In this document: one piece after another, positions 16,475-25,813 of the stretch
How the letters are laid out: each line of letters starts with the position of its first letter
Numbering within the stretch: the stretch's first letter is position 1
Assembly: GCF_900215605.1 (NCBI RefSeq)
Contig: NZ_OBEL01000001.1
Location: 186,001 to 250,000, forward strand
DNA length: 64,000 nt
Direction: 5' to 3'
DNA from: Cohaesibacter gelatinilyticus
GTDB lineage: Bacteria > Pseudomonadota > Alphaproteobacteria > Rhizobiales > Cohaesibacteraceae
The notes under the pieces: model-generated
What the model saw: the letters and a program-made list of their open reading frames with translations, nothing else
Databases searched by the model: none
Told to the model about the DNA's origin: nothing
Made by a program: the position numbers and the translations under genes

Positions 16475-17713
16475 ATGACCAATATTTTGACGCCGGCTTC
16501 TAATCAGAAGGCCGCAGAGATCATTCGAGACGCAGCCGATAAGCGAACCCCGATAGCATTGCGCGGTGGGGGCACAAAGTCCCAAATCGGTACGCCTATG
16601 CAGGTCGAACAGATCGTATCGAGCGCAGGGCTCTGCGGTATCACGCTCTATGAACCATCGGAAATGGTCATCGCAGCCAAAGCTGGGACGCCTCTTGCGG
16701 AGATTGAAGCAGAGCTGAAAAAGCATAACCAGCGTCTGGCTTTTGATCCGATAACCTATCAACGGGCTTTGGGCTCAGATGGTATGCCCACTATTGGGGC
16801 AATTGCAGCCTGTAATTTGTCTGGCTCCCGTCGTATTGCTTTTGGCGCAGCCCGCGACAGCCTGATCGGCATCGAGATGATCAACGGCAAAGGTGAAATC
16901 ATCAAGAATGGTGGCCGAGTGATGAAGAATGTCACAGGCTATGATCTGACCAAGCTTGTTTGCGGATCATGGGGAACATTGGGACTTCTGACAGAGGTAT
17001 GTTTCAAGGTTCAGCCAAAACCAGAGCAAGAACGCACGTTGCTGATCGATGGTCTCTATGAGGACGAAGCCGTGCCTTTGATGTGCAAGGTCATGGGTAG
17101 TCCGTTTGAGATTACCTCTGCCGCTCACCTTTACCCTGATGCCCGCAAGGATGATATCCGGGCAAGGACTATTCTCAGAATTGAAGGCTTTGCAGAGTCT
17201 TTGAATTATCGCGTCCAAGAGCTTCAGGATCTGTTGATGGATGCTTGTGATGCAGACAATCTGGATTTTGGGGAAGTCGTACATCTAGACGATCATGAGA
17301 GCAAGGAAATCTGGGATAAGGTCGCAGATCTTTCCATCGTCAATGATGATGACCGTCAGCTCCTCTGGAAGATCTCCGTCAAACCGACAGATGCGCCGAC
17401 CATTGGCCGATATTTACACAATCAGATGGATGCATCATTGCTCTATGACTGGTCGGGCGGTCTAATCTATGCAGCGTTTGAATGTCACCACCAAAATGAA
17501 CAGGATGGCTCGGCACAAGAGATCCGCAATGAGGTCGCCAAATTGGGGGGGCATGCCACTTTGATACGGGCACCAGAGCTCACAAGAAGTGCAGGTGTCA
17601 GTTTTCAGCCACTGTCCAATGGTGTGAGCAAACTGCACAAAGCGGTAAAGCAGAGCTTCGATCCGTTTGGTATCTTCAATCCAGGCCTTATGGCTTCAGG
17701 CGAGGAGCGTTAG
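16475..17713 (+). CDS. glcE: Glycolate oxidase subunit GlcE
   Basis: Second FAD-binding subunit of glycolate oxidase, 412 residues. The FAD-binding type 4 domain is at the N-terminus: PIALRGGGTKSQIG, then LAFDPITYQRALGSDGMPTI and the NGGRVMKNVTGYDLTKLVCG block that is diagnostic of GlcE. The C-terminus ends FDPFGIFNPGLMASGEER, as in the family. Only two bases separate its stop codon from the glcF start, so the two are translationally close. Length and domain order are normal. Confidence 0.95.
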   Translation: MTNILTPASNQKAAEIIRDAADKRTPIALRGGGTKSQIGTPMQVEQIVSSAGLCGITLYEPSEMVIAAKAGTPLAEIEAELKKHNQRLAFDPITYQRALGSDGMPTIGAIAACNLSGSRRIAFGAARDSLIGIEMINGKGEIIKNGGRVMKNVTGYDLTKLVCGSWGTLGLLTEVCFKVQPKPEQERTLLIDGLYEDEAVPLMCKVMGSPFEITSAAHLYPDARKDDIRARTILRIEGFAESLNYRVQELQDLLMDACDADNLDFGEVVHLDDHESKEIWDKVADLSIVNDDDRQLLWKISVKPTDAPTIGRYLHNQMDASLLYDWSGGLIYAAFECHHQNEQDGSAQEIRNEVAKLGGHATLIRAPELTRSAGVSFQPLSNGVSKLHKAVKQSFDPFGIFNPGLMASGEER

Positions 17714-17715
17714 GT

Positions 17716-19107
17716 ATGGAGACCAATTTCACTCTTGAGCAATTGCGCGATGATGGTTTGGCCGAAGCTGAGAAGATTCTACGAACATGTGTTCATTGCG
17801 GTTTCTGTACCGCGACGTGTCCCACCTATGTTTTGATGGGGGATGAGCTGGACAGTCCGCGTGGCCGGATCTATCAGATCAAGGATATGTTGGAAAACGG
17901 CAAACCGGCAGGCAAGGAATTGGTAACCCATGTTGACCGATGCCTGTCATGCTTATCCTGTATGTCCACTTGTCCGTCAGGTGTGCACTACATGCATCTG
18001 GTGGACTATGCCCGTAGCCATATCAACCAAAGCTATAACCGAAGCTTTGGCGATAAGGTCATGAGGCGTCTGCTACAAACCGTGTTGCCTTACCCGAACC
18101 GCTTCCGATTGGCGCTGCTGGGGGCCAAATTGTCAAAGCCCTTATTGCCTGTGCTTGAACCGCTGATTGGGAATACGCAGCTGGGCAAGCGGATCGTTGC
18201 CATGTTGCGATTGGCACCAAGCAAGATTGAGGGTCCCACACAAACCACCATGCCAGGCATATTTGAGGCCGATGAGCAGATCATGATCGAGACCGATCTC
18301 CCCAGGGATCCTGCAGATGTAGCCATTCGAGCACCAAGCAAGCGCGTTGCTCTGCTGAGCGGTTGTGCCCAACCAGCACTGGATAGCAATATCAATGGAG
18401 CCACCATCCGCTTGCTCAATCGCCTGGGTTATGAGGTTGTTTTGGCACAAGGTGAGGGATGTTGCGGGGCATTGGTCCATCATATGGGGGAAGAAGATCA
18501 GGCCCATGGACAGGCTCGCGCCAATATAGAGGCTTGGAGCCGTGAAATCGAAGGAGATGGGTTGGATGCGATTCTCATTACGACATCTGGCTGTGGAACG
18601 ACTGTCAAGGATTATGGCTATATGTTTCGCAATGATGCCCAGCTGAAGAAAAAGGCTGAAAAGGTATCGGTGCTTGCTCGTGATGTCAGTGAATTTCTGG
18701 AAGAAATCGAACTGCCCAAGCCCGATAAAGCGTTGCCACGTCTAACAGTGGCCTATCATTCAGCCTGTTCCTTGCAACATGGCCAGCAAGTGAAATCTGC
18801 TCCCAAAACACTGCTGCATCGGACAGGGTTACGGGTAAAAGATGTTCCCGAAGGGCATTTATGTTGTGGATCTGCTGGCGTCTATAACATCATGCAACCT
18901 GATATTGCGGGGCAACTGAAGGAGCGCAAAATCACCAATATTGACAAAACGCGCCCCGATCTGATTGCAGCCGGTAATATCGGATGTATCACGCAAATCG
19001 GAGCGGGAACGAATACACCAGTCGTGCATACCATCGAATTGCTGGATTGGGCTTATGGTGGGCCAATCCCACAAAAACTGGATGGTTTGTTGAGACAAGG
19101 TCGGTAA
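17716..19107 (+). CDS. glcF: Glycolate oxidase iron-sulfur subunit GlcF
   Basis: Electron-transfer subunit, 463 residues, passing electrons from the flavin subunits to the quinone pool. Two [4Fe-4S] ferredoxin-like motifs are visible (CVHCGFCTATCP near residue 24 and CLSCLSCMSTCP near residue 76). Two CCG-type heterodisulfide-reductase domains follow (GEGCCGALVHHMG; HSACSLQHGQ with HLCCGSAGVYN). All expected cysteines are present, in contrast to the LutA-like protein at 8711-9541. Last gene of the glc operon; about 150 bases follow before the GGDEF gene. Confidence 0.95.
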   Translation: METNFTLEQLRDDGLAEAEKILRTCVHCGFCTATCPTYVLMGDELDSPRGRIYQIKDMLENGKPAGKELVTHVDRCLSCLSCMSTCPSGVHYMHLVDYARSHINQSYNRSFGDKVMRRLLQTVLPYPNRFRLALLGAKLSKPLLPVLEPLIGNTQLGKRIVAMLRLAPSKIEGPTQTTMPGIFEADEQIMIETDLPRDPADVAIRAPSKRVALLSGCAQPALDSNINGATIRLLNRLGYEVVLAQGEGCCGALVHHMGEEDQAHGQARANIEAWSREIEGDGLDAILITTSGCGTTVKDYGYMFRNDAQLKKKAEKVSVLARDVSEFLEEIELPKPDKALPRLTVAYHSACSLQHGQQVKSAPKTLLHRTGLRVKDVPEGHLCCGSAGVYNIMQPDIAGQLKERKITNIDKTRPDLIAAGNIGCITQIGAGTNTPVVHTIELLDWAYGGPIPQKLDGLLRQGR

Positions 19108-19254
19108 TAATATGCACTCGGAACAGAAGAGTTTTGTGCCTTTCTGTTCTGAATTGTCCAATTATTGCTCTTCCCGCAGAAAACGGTCGTTTTTTAATTC
19201 GATATTAGACAATTTGCCACATACTTGACCTTGAGTGATGATAGGAACTGTGTG

Positions 19255-20541
19255 ATGGCAGAGCAGGATAAGACTATCGCAGATAGTCTTTACACCATTT
19301 TTGATCAGGTCAGCGATGCTGTTTTTGTGATAGATATGCAGGGAGAGTGCATCTATCGGAATAATCAGTCCAATCTGTTTCCATCCAGACATCTGGATCG
19401 CCTGATCAAGCTTTGCAAATCGAAGGCCAATCACGATAAAAGCCCTGAAATTGGCCTTGATAATTGGCAGATTTCCGTCAGCTACCTGTCTGATCACATA
19501 ATCTTTGTTTGTAAATATAAGGCCAGTCAACAAGACCAGATCCGGGCCATGCGTCAGGATTTCATGACCTATCTCGGTGATAATGAAAGCGCTCAACAGG
19601 CTGCAATCAAGGCTTTGCGCAGTCATGTCGACTGGCGCTGGATGGCTATTTGCAGTCTCGATCACAAAACCAAGCAGGTCATCTTTGATATTGGTTTTGA
19701 GGGTGATGTGTTGAAACAGCCTCTCTTCCAGCCGGCGAAACCGGTGAAAACATTCTGCCCGTGTACCGGGCTTGTCCATTTTCAGGCACTGAGTGACATC
19801 TTTGCTGACCCGGCTCCCTTTATGGAAACTGGGATGGGGTATGTCGTTGGGATGTCGATGAAGAACCATCAAGGTGATTGTGTTGGCTATGCGATAATTG
19901 GTCATGAAGGTGACCCTCAGGATGCCAAAGAAGTTGGTACTCTTCTGGAAGTGATGGCTGACTTGTATGGCCCATATTTTGAAGCAAGCACGGCTCGAGA
20001 AGAGGCAGAAAAAGCCCAAAAGGAATCCTTGACCGATGTTGTCACCGGGCTAGGGAACCGCAGAGCGTGCGAGATTTTCATCAAGGAATGTCTGGATGAA
20101 GATTATCGTGAACGCACCAAAGACGAAATTTCTACGATGTTTGACCCTCATGCCATGCGCAATTCGGTTGTAATGTTGGCGGATTTTGATGGCTTCAAGA
20201 GATTGAATGATACAATGGGCCATGCAGAAGGCGATCGTGCTCTTGCATTGTTTGGTCATTGTTTGCGTCAGCACAGATCACCAGAAGCTCAGATTTTCAG
20301 ATTGGGTGGAGATGAATTTGTACAAGTGTTTCCACGAGCGGGAAGTCTGGAATCAGATGACTTGCGCCATTGGGTCAGCAGCATTGAGGAGTCTCTGACC
20401 AAGGCTGGATTTAATGATCTGGGCATTAGTATTGGTGTCGTGCATTTCTTTGAGGGAGATGGGACTTATTCCTCTCTGATGGCTTTGGCGGATGCACGTA
20501 TGTATCACGACAAGAAAATGCGCTCTCTCCATTTTGCATGA
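19255..20541 (+). CDS. Diguanylate cyclase (GGDEF) with N-terminal PAS-like domain
   Basis: Synthesises cyclic di-GMP from two GTP. About 428 residues: a PAS-like segment near residues 8-40 (LYTIFDQVSDAVFVIDMQGE), a GAF-like middle (residues about 100-240), and a C-terminal GGDEF domain with the intact RLGGDEF signature at about 349-355. The four residues at the usual I-site position upstream of the motif are not RxxD, so product inhibition is probably absent. No membrane segments are seen, so it is cytoplasmic. I start at the ATG at 19255 behind AGGAA; a TTG at 19225 would add ten residues. It is convergent with the MocR gene. Confidence 0.9.
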   Translation: MAEQDKTIADSLYTIFDQVSDAVFVIDMQGECIYRNNQSNLFPSRHLDRLIKLCKSKANHDKSPEIGLDNWQISVSYLSDHIIFVCKYKASQQDQIRAMRQDFMTYLGDNESAQQAAIKALRSHVDWRWMAICSLDHKTKQVIFDIGFEGDVLKQPLFQPAKPVKTFCPCTGLVHFQALSDIFADPAPFMETGMGYVVGMSMKNHQGDCVGYAIIGHEGDPQDAKEVGTLLEVMADLYGPYFEASTAREEAEKAQKESLTDVVTGLGNRRACEIFIKECLDEDYRERTKDEISTMFDPHAMRNSVVMLADFDGFKRLNDTMGHAEGDRALALFGHCLRQHRSPEAQIFRLGGDEFVQVFPRAGSLESDDLRHWVSSIEESLTKAGFNDLGISIGVVHFFEGDGTYSSLMALADARMYHDKKMRSLHFA

Positions 20542-20561
20542 AGCTAAGGATTGGGAATGCT

Positions 20562-21932
20562 CTATTCCGGATTGTGCTGTATGATTGTGGAAAGCAGTTT
20601 CAGTCCTTTGGAAAATTTCTCATCATCAGCCACTGTGCCCAGCGCCAGGCGCACAGCTTTTGGAGCTTGACTATTTCCCACCACGAAATGATGACTTCCC
20701 AGCAGGCTAATGCCGTGTCGCTCAGCTTCCAATTCAAGAACAGCCGGATTCCAGTGATCAGGCAATTCCAACCAGCAGGATAGGCGGTCCGGCAGCAAAA
20801 ATGCGGCTTGTCCAAGGGCTTGTTTGGCAATTTTGTGTCGTTGCTGCAGGATCTTGCGTTTGCGTTCCAAAGTGCGTTCCATTTCTCCTTGTTCGATCCA
20901 GTATTTTGCTATTTCAGCAAGAATCGGGGAAGCCATCCAGCTGGTATCGGCAATGGCTCTTACCAGCTTTGCGCGATAGCGAGACGGCGCATACAAAAAG
21001 CCGGTGCGCAAGCCACCGCCCACTATCTTGGAAGTCGTGCCAATTGCGCAAACCCGGTTTGGGATGAGTTGGGTAAGGCTTTGCTTGTGGCCCTGCATTA
21101 ATGCACTGTAAGGGTCATCTTCAATAACGGGTAGATCAAAGCGTTCTGCAATATCCGCAAGGGCCTCGAAGCGAGATCTGGACAATTGCTCGCCCGTAGG
21201 GTTGTGAACATTGGGCAGCACCATCAAACCGGTGATAGAGCGTCTTTTGCAAAGATCTTGCAAATGATCAGCCGACATACCCTCACAATCGCGTCGAACA
21301 GGAACAAGACGAACGCCTAATCTGTGGGAGGCACTGATCAGATTGGGATAGCTGAGTTCATCAACGGCCAGATAGTCTCCTTCGCGAAACAGGCTTTGCA
21401 ACACGACCTGCAATCCGTGCTGTGCACCGGAAGTTACCAATACATCCTCAACGGAGCATGTCACCGCGAAATGTCGGAAAAAAAATGCTCCAGCCTCCTT
21501 ATGTCTCAACAACCCATCCGCCGGAACATAATTGAGCAAGCTATTCAGGCCTGATTGGCTGGAAAGATACCCAAGAGCTGCCGATAGATCCGGATCCAGA
21601 TGTGGTAGTGAAAAATTTCGTGCGAAATCCAGCTCTGCCCCTTGGTTGGCAGGCGGCGAAAGAGGCGAGGGGAGGGTTTCGTGCCCTTTGACATAGGTGC
21701 CGCGACCAATTTCTCCCTGAACCAATCCCATTTTTTCTGCTCGTTCATAAGCACGGGTTACAGTTCCATGGGTGCATCCCAGTTCCCACGCGAGTGCTCT
21801 TTGAGGGGGAAGGCGCGTACCAACTTCCAGACGTCCAGACGCAATATCATTGGCCAATTGATCTGCCAGTGCTTGATAAAGTGGACCTTCACGTTTGGAT
21901 AAATCAGGAAGCCAGCTAAGGGTTTGAGCCAT
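20562..21932 (-). CDS. MocR-family regulator (GntR domain fused to aminotransferase fold)
   Basis: PLP-dependent transcription factor of 456 residues. The N-terminal GntR helix-turn-helix (residues about 14-80: PLYQALADQLANDIASGRLE, LGCTHGTVTRAYERAEKMG) is joined to a class I aminotransferase fold. In that part NVHNPTGEQLSRSRFEALA, IEDDPYSALMQG and the likely PLP lysine in GTTSKIVGGGLRTGFLY are visible. MocR proteins usually regulate the neighbouring divergent gene, here a LysE exporter 154 bases away; the gap contains repeated ATTGTNTC elements. The effector might be an amino acid that the exporter removes, which is inference. Confidence 0.92.
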   Translation of the reverse strand: MAQTLSWLPDLSKREGPLYQALADQLANDIASGRLEVGTRLPPQRALAWELGCTHGTVTRAYERAEKMGLVQGEIGRGTYVKGHETLPSPLSPPANQGAELDFARNFSLPHLDPDLSAALGYLSSQSGLNSLLNYVPADGLLRHKEAGAFFFRHFAVTCSVEDVLVTSGAQHGLQVVLQSLFREGDYLAVDELSYPNLISASHRLGVRLVPVRRDCEGMSADHLQDLCKRRSITGLMVLPNVHNPTGEQLSRSRFEALADIAERFDLPVIEDDPYSALMQGHKQSLTQLIPNRVCAIGTTSKIVGGGLRTGFLYAPSRYRAKLVRAIADTSWMASPILAEIAKYWIEQGEMERTLERKRKILQQRHKIAKQALGQAAFLLPDRLSCWLELPDHWNPAVLELEAERHGISLLGSHHFVVGNSQAPKAVRLALGTVADDEKFSKGLKLLSTIIQHNPE

Positions 21933-21990
21933 GATAGATCTCTTGTTTGCAATGAGCTGCCAATGGTCTGATATTTATTCTGAGCAGAAT

Positions 21991-22007
21991 ATTGTCTCAG
22001 AGACAAT
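21991..22007. promoter_or_regulatory. Perfect palindrome in the mocR-lysE gap
   Basis: ATTGTCTC-A-GAGACAAT, 8-bp arms with a single central base, 58 bases upstream of the MocR start. Candidate binding site for the MocR protein or an autoregulatory operator. Confidence 0.5.
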
Positions 22008-22056
22008 GTAATCTTTGACCAAACAATAAATCAATAGATAGCATTAAAACAAGAAA

Positions 22057-22073
22057 ATTGTATCGATTGTATC
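22057..22073 (+). repeat. Direct repeat ATTGTATC upstream of the LysE gene
   Basis: ATTGTATC at 22057-22064 and again at 22066-22073 (9-base period), 14 bases before the exporter start. The half-site matches the arm of the palindrome at 21991-22007 except for one base. Direct repeats are typical MocR/PdxR targets. Confidence 0.45.
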
Positions 22074-22086
22074 TAAAGGCTATCTC

Positions 22087-22686
22087 ATGGATTTTTCCAC
22101 CTTACTCCCTTTCATGCTTTTTGTTGCTGTTATGACCGGAACTCCGGGGCCAGGTAATCTGGCATTCATGGCTATTGGAGCGCAGATCGGTGCCAAGGCA
22201 GCCTTGCGTCCAATCCTTGGGGCGGTGCTATCTGCTATCGGTATGAATATCCTGATTGCCTATGGGCTGGGCGCAGTCCTATCGAATGGTGGATGGTTGA
22301 CTTGGCTGCTGAAGGGGGCATCCATGGCTTATATGCTCTATCTGGCCTGGCGGGTTTTGACATTATCAAAGGGGGAAGCAGGAACAGCCAAACCATTGTC
22401 TTTTTGGGAAGGGACCTTGATCCATCCACTTAGCCCGAAAACCTGGGCTATGGGTGTGATTGGATATTCGGTTTACTTCACTCCGACAGGCCCTTTATGG
22501 GATGAGGCACTTTTTTTGGCGGCTGGTTTTGCGATGGGGGGATTGGTTTTTCATTCCAGCTGGGCTTTGGCTGGCGCTGCCATTATGCGCATGCTGGGGC
22601 GTGGCCGAGCCTTTCATGTCTTCACTACCAGCATGGCGATTTTGATGGTCGGCTCTACGGCTTGGTCCTTGTGGCTCCAAGGATGA
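22087..22686 (+). CDS. LysE-family exporter under MocR control
   Basis: Inner-membrane exporter of 199 residues, about six membrane segments, with the LysE/RhtB signature FVAVMTGTPGPGNLAFMAIG near the N-terminus and HPLSPKTWAMGVIGYSVYFT in the middle. It diverges from the MocR gene, an arrangement common for amino-acid efflux systems. The specific substrate is unknown. Followed after 20 bases by a bidirectional hairpin terminator. Confidence 0.88.
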   Translation: MDFSTLLPFMLFVAVMTGTPGPGNLAFMAIGAQIGAKAALRPILGAVLSAIGMNILIAYGLGAVLSNGGWLTWLLKGASMAYMLYLAWRVLTLSKGEAGTAKPLSFWEGTLIHPLSPKTWAMGVIGYSVYFTPTGPLWDEALFLAAGFAMGGLVFHSSWALAGAAIMRMLGRGRAFHVFTTSMAILMVGSTAWSLWLQG

Positions 22687-22707
22687 CAGACGAATGATGC
22701 AAATGAG

Positions 22708-22732
22708 AAAAGGCAGCCAATGGCTGCCTTTT
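22708..22732. terminator. Bidirectional terminator
   Basis: AAAAGGCAGCC (22708-22718) and GGCTGCCTTTT (22722-22732) pair perfectly over 11 bp around a 3-base loop. A and T runs on each side let it serve both the LysE gene and the L,D-transpeptidase gene ending at 22760. Confidence 0.85.
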
Positions 22733-22759
22733 GGGTGTCTTGAAAAAAGGTGAATGTGC

Positions 22760-23506
22760 TTAAAGCACAATCACCCTGGTGCCTACACGAACACGTTCAT
22801 AAAGGTCCTGGACATCCTGATTTCGCATGCGAATGCAACCAGAGCTCACCGCTTTGCCGATGGACCAGGGTTCATTGGAGCCATGGATACGGTAAAGTGT
22901 AGAGCCTAGATACAGGGCCCTGGCCCCCAGTGGATTGCGTGGGCCGCCTTCCATGAAAACAGGCAAACCAGGTTGGCGAGCGCGCATTTCCGCAGGTGGG
23001 CGCCAGGATGGCCATTCTGCCTTGCGTGTTACTTTGTGCTTGCCAGCCCATTCAAACCCCGGACGGCCGACACCCACACCATAGCGGCGGGCTGTACCAT
23101 CTTTCTCGACCAGATAGAGATACCGCTCATTGGTATTCACAATGATGGTACCTGCTTTATGCGGGCCGTCATAATCTATGACAGTTGGCAGAAAGCGGGG
23201 ATCCATCTGACGAACACGTGGTTTTGTTTTCTTGGCAGACAACCGCTCGGTTCGGCCTCGTACTCGTGTTGAGTTACGATTGTTGATCCGAACTGTGCGG
23301 CGTGAAACCTGCGGGCGGCTATCACGCACAGTCGGGCGAGCCTTCCCGGGACGCAACTGTAAAACCCAAGGGTCAATCCGATCCGGGCTCAAGATAACGG
23401 GTGGAGGAGCGGCGTACCGCACGGAACTGGCCAGTGTCGGAACTGTAAGACCACAAAGGCCCACCGACATGGCACAGGCAAACATACAAAGGCGCTTCAT
23501 CGACAT
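22760..23506 (-). CDS. L,D-transpeptidase (YkuD/ErfK family)
   Basis: Periplasmic enzyme that forms L,D-crosslinks in peptidoglycan or attaches proteins to it. About 248 residues from MSMKRLCMFACAM, with a signal peptide ending near PTLAS. A basic, disordered linker (many Arg) precedes the YkuD domain, which starts near GTIIVNTNERYLYLVEKDG. The catalytic motif is intact: YRIHGSNEP, then SSGCIRMRNQDVQDL with the nucleophilic Cys. Longer readings to 23608 are not signal-like. It faces the upstream DUF2927 gene on the same strand but 290 bases separate them. Confidence 0.92.
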   Translation of the reverse strand: MSMKRLCMFACAMSVGLCGLTVPTLASSVRYAAPPPVILSPDRIDPWVLQLRPGKARPTVRDSRPQVSRRTVRINNRNSTRVRGRTERLSAKKTKPRVRQMDPRFLPTVIDYDGPHKAGTIIVNTNERYLYLVEKDGTARRYGVGVGRPGFEWAGKHKVTRKAEWPSWRPPAEMRARQPGLPVFMEGGPRNPLGARALYLGSTLYRIHGSNEPWSIGKAVSSGCIRMRNQDVQDLYERVRVGTRVIVL

Positions 23507-23797
23507 ACTCACTACTAACTGTGTCAAAGCAAAAAAGGGAGCAGGACTGATTGGGTCATATTGACCATATCTACCATCCAACATTGGTGGCATGGCCCAT
23601 TGAAACACAAATACGAATGCTCCAGTGACCCAGCCCTTGCCTCGACTTTCAAATTAAAGCAAAGACGCCAGCAATTGGTTAATCAAAGCTTGCAGGGCTC
23701 ATCAATTGGAGTCAGCGTAAATGAAGCGTAAAATTGCAGAGATAACTGGTTAATGGACGGATCCGGGTAGTGGTCATGATTGAAATGCCAGATGACC

Positions 23798-24592
23798 TTA
23801 TGGTCGTCTCGATACAATTGCCTTTGCATCACGGAGAATGTCCATGGTGATGGGTTCCACTTGTCGACGAGTCATGCCCGGTTTTACACGCTTGTTATAA
23901 AGCATGTTGAGGATCAGGCGATCAAACCGGGTGAAATGATCAAAGCGTGAGCGATCATTGAAAACGGAATACATCAGGCTGTCATCGTCATTTACAGGAC
24001 CAAGACCTTGCAGAATTTCTTCGACCATACAGCGACGAAACAGGTTTTTGCCTTGATTGGCGACCAGTACTGCATCGCTTCCCAATATTCCGGATCGGCG
24101 AGAGAGCACTCTCACAATGCACTGGCCAGGCACATCTATTGAATTGTTGCGGAAAATTTCCCTGCGTACGGTGGAGGCATAGTCTTCGCGATCAACAATG
24201 AAAATACGAAAATTGGCATCCTTGCGGTTTCGAACCAGACTGAGCTGCAAGGCCGGGATATAAAGAGGCAATGATGAGACAAAGCGGCGAACCAGAGCCT
24301 TGCGGTTGATCCGGGAGCGATTATCAATCCAAATCTTGATGGGAGTGACATATTTCTTGACCCTGTTGGTTTGGCTTCCCCAACTCAAGGCACGAATTTC
24401 AGATCCAAAAACGGTGCGATAAAAGCCATCGGCAACCAGTGCGTCCGGATATTTTGCCGGGGCTGATTGAGCAACGTCCGTAGTAAAAAGGACCATCAGG
24501 CCAAGAAGACAGGCAAAAAAGAATGCGCTCGCATCGGGTACAAAGCGGTCCAACGGGTATGAAATCTGTCTGGTCGGCATGATTAGGGTCAC
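23798..24592 (-). CDS. DUF2927 domain protein
   Basis: Exported protein of unknown function, 264 residues. The N-terminus is basic then hydrophobic (FFFACLLGLMVLFTTDVAQS), a signal peptide or anchor. The remainder matches the DUF2927 pattern: TPIKIWIDNRSRINRKALVR, CMVEEILQGLGPVNDDDSLM, SVFNDRSRFDHFTRFDRLIL, and MLYNKRVKPGMTRRQVEPI. The shape (EE, then LG, then an FND and MLY-x-PGM block) recalls a zincin-like fold but I see no HExxH. DUF2927 proteins are common in alphaproteobacteria and have no settled role. Confidence 0.8.
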   Translation of the reverse strand: MTLIMPTRQISYPLDRFVPDASAFFFACLLGLMVLFTTDVAQSAPAKYPDALVADGFYRTVFGSEIRALSWGSQTNRVKKYVTPIKIWIDNRSRINRKALVRRFVSSLPLYIPALQLSLVRNRKDANFRIFIVDREDYASTVRREIFRNNSIDVPGQCIVRVLSRRSGILGSDAVLVANQGKNLFRRCMVEEILQGLGPVNDDDSLMYSVFNDRSRFDHFTRFDRLILNMLYNKRVKPGMTRRQVEPITMDILRDAKAIVSRRP

Positions 24593-25054
24593 AAGATTTT
24601 ACTCTTTACAACAGATAATGACAGGCAAGCCGACATTTATCTTTACGGGGTCCAGACATATATATGCATGTCCGTTGGATCGAGGTTGGGAGTGCGATCC
24701 ATATCGTGACACAACAATTGCCCATTTGTGGCATGTTGGTCAATCATGGTTCGGAAGAGGCTTGCAATTTATTGTCACACGACAGCTGATTTACAATTGG
24801 TCGTGACCTTTTTGCATGTCATTTATACGGAGCTCTGTTTCATCCCTGAATGTGGAATTTGTCTGTCAAACAGCTCGTTTTGGCCAATAACATGCCAAAT
24901 TTGATCGTTATATATGGCTAACAAGATTGTGATATTTTTACACAATAGGACAACTCATTTTTAACCAAGCTGCTTTTATAGTCGGGGCAGTAACTTTGCC
25001 GAAGTGCAAAGCTGGTCCTCTGCAAATGACTTTGCAAATATGGAGAAGAGTGGG
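24593..25054. other. Long AT-rich intergenic region
   Basis: About 460 bases between the divergent DUF2927 and cheZ genes. Base composition is clearly more AT-rich than the flanks. I see no gene and no strong palindrome; a promoter for cheZ-tenA is expected near the right end. Confidence 0.5.
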
Positions 25055-25792
25055 ATGGCGCGGGCGAACAGACCTTTTCGGATCGAGCAGATTTTAGGTG
25101 AAACACTACCGGATCAACCTGTTTCTGCCTCATCATCTGGCTCTGGTGTCATGTCTTCCGATCAGCACGGACAGATCATGTCCGAGTTGGCGAGCCTTCG
25201 TCGATTGATTGAACCTGCTCAGGAATTGAACAATTCGATAGTTGAGAACTATCAAAGCGAGATGACCGAAGCGCTCAAGATCAAGGCGGAGATGGATGAA
25301 ATCTATTCTGCAATTGCTGAAACCAAGCGCGAAATTGCGACGCTCCATGTAAATGGCCTGCATAGTGCGGAAATGAACAAGGTGACCGATGAACTGGATG
25401 CCATTGTTCATGGAACAGAACAAGCCACGGAGCAAATTCTTGCCGCAGCGGAAGTTATTGATGAAAATGCCTCCAAACTTTCCAAAACCCTGACAGGTGA
25501 AGAAGACGACTGGACACATGAAATTTCCGAAAGTGTGGTTTCGGTATTCGAAGCCTGTAACTTTCAGGATCTGACCGGTCAGCGCATCACGAAGGTGGTC
25601 AATGTCTTGCGTTTCATCGAAGATCGGATTGTATCCATGATGGAAATCTGGGGTGGTATCGACCACTTTCAGGAAATTGAAGTCGATAATCCGATGGAGA
25701 AAACCGGTGATGCCGCCCTGTTGAACGGTCCTGCCCTTCAGGATGAAGAAGGTGTTGCAAGCCAGGACGATATCGACGCCCTGTTCGATTAG
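25055..25792 (+). CDS. cheZ: CheZ-type phosphatase of CheY
   Basis: Dephosphorylates CheY-P to end chemotaxis signals. About 245 residues; mostly long helices (residues 40-145) forming the expected four-helix bundle. The catalytic FQDLTGQRI motif is intact at residues 170-178 (Asp172 and Gln176 equivalent to the E. coli active-site pair). The C-terminus ASQDDIDALFD is the conserved CheY-binding peptide of CheZ. I choose the ATG at 25055 behind GGAGAAGAGTGGG; an in-frame ATG at 25040 and a frame from 25004 exist. No flagellar or che genes are nearby except the chemoreceptor at 44-46 kb. tenA follows 21 bases later. Confidence 0.88.
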   Translation: MARANRPFRIEQILGETLPDQPVSASSSGSGVMSSDQHGQIMSELASLRRLIEPAQELNNSIVENYQSEMTEALKIKAEMDEIYSAIAETKREIATLHVNGLHSAEMNKVTDELDAIVHGTEQATEQILAAAEVIDENASKLSKTLTGEEDDWTHEISESVVSVFEACNFQDLTGQRITKVVNVLRFIEDRIVSMMEIWGGIDHFQEIEVDNPMEKTGDAALLNGPALQDEEGVASQDDIDALFD

Positions 25793-25813
25793 TTTTCTCA
25801 TCGAGGAGCTTCC

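Noticed and set aside
25793-25813. Possible TPP riboswitch before tenA
   Set aside because: Only 21 bases separate cheZ and tenA, too short for a THI box.
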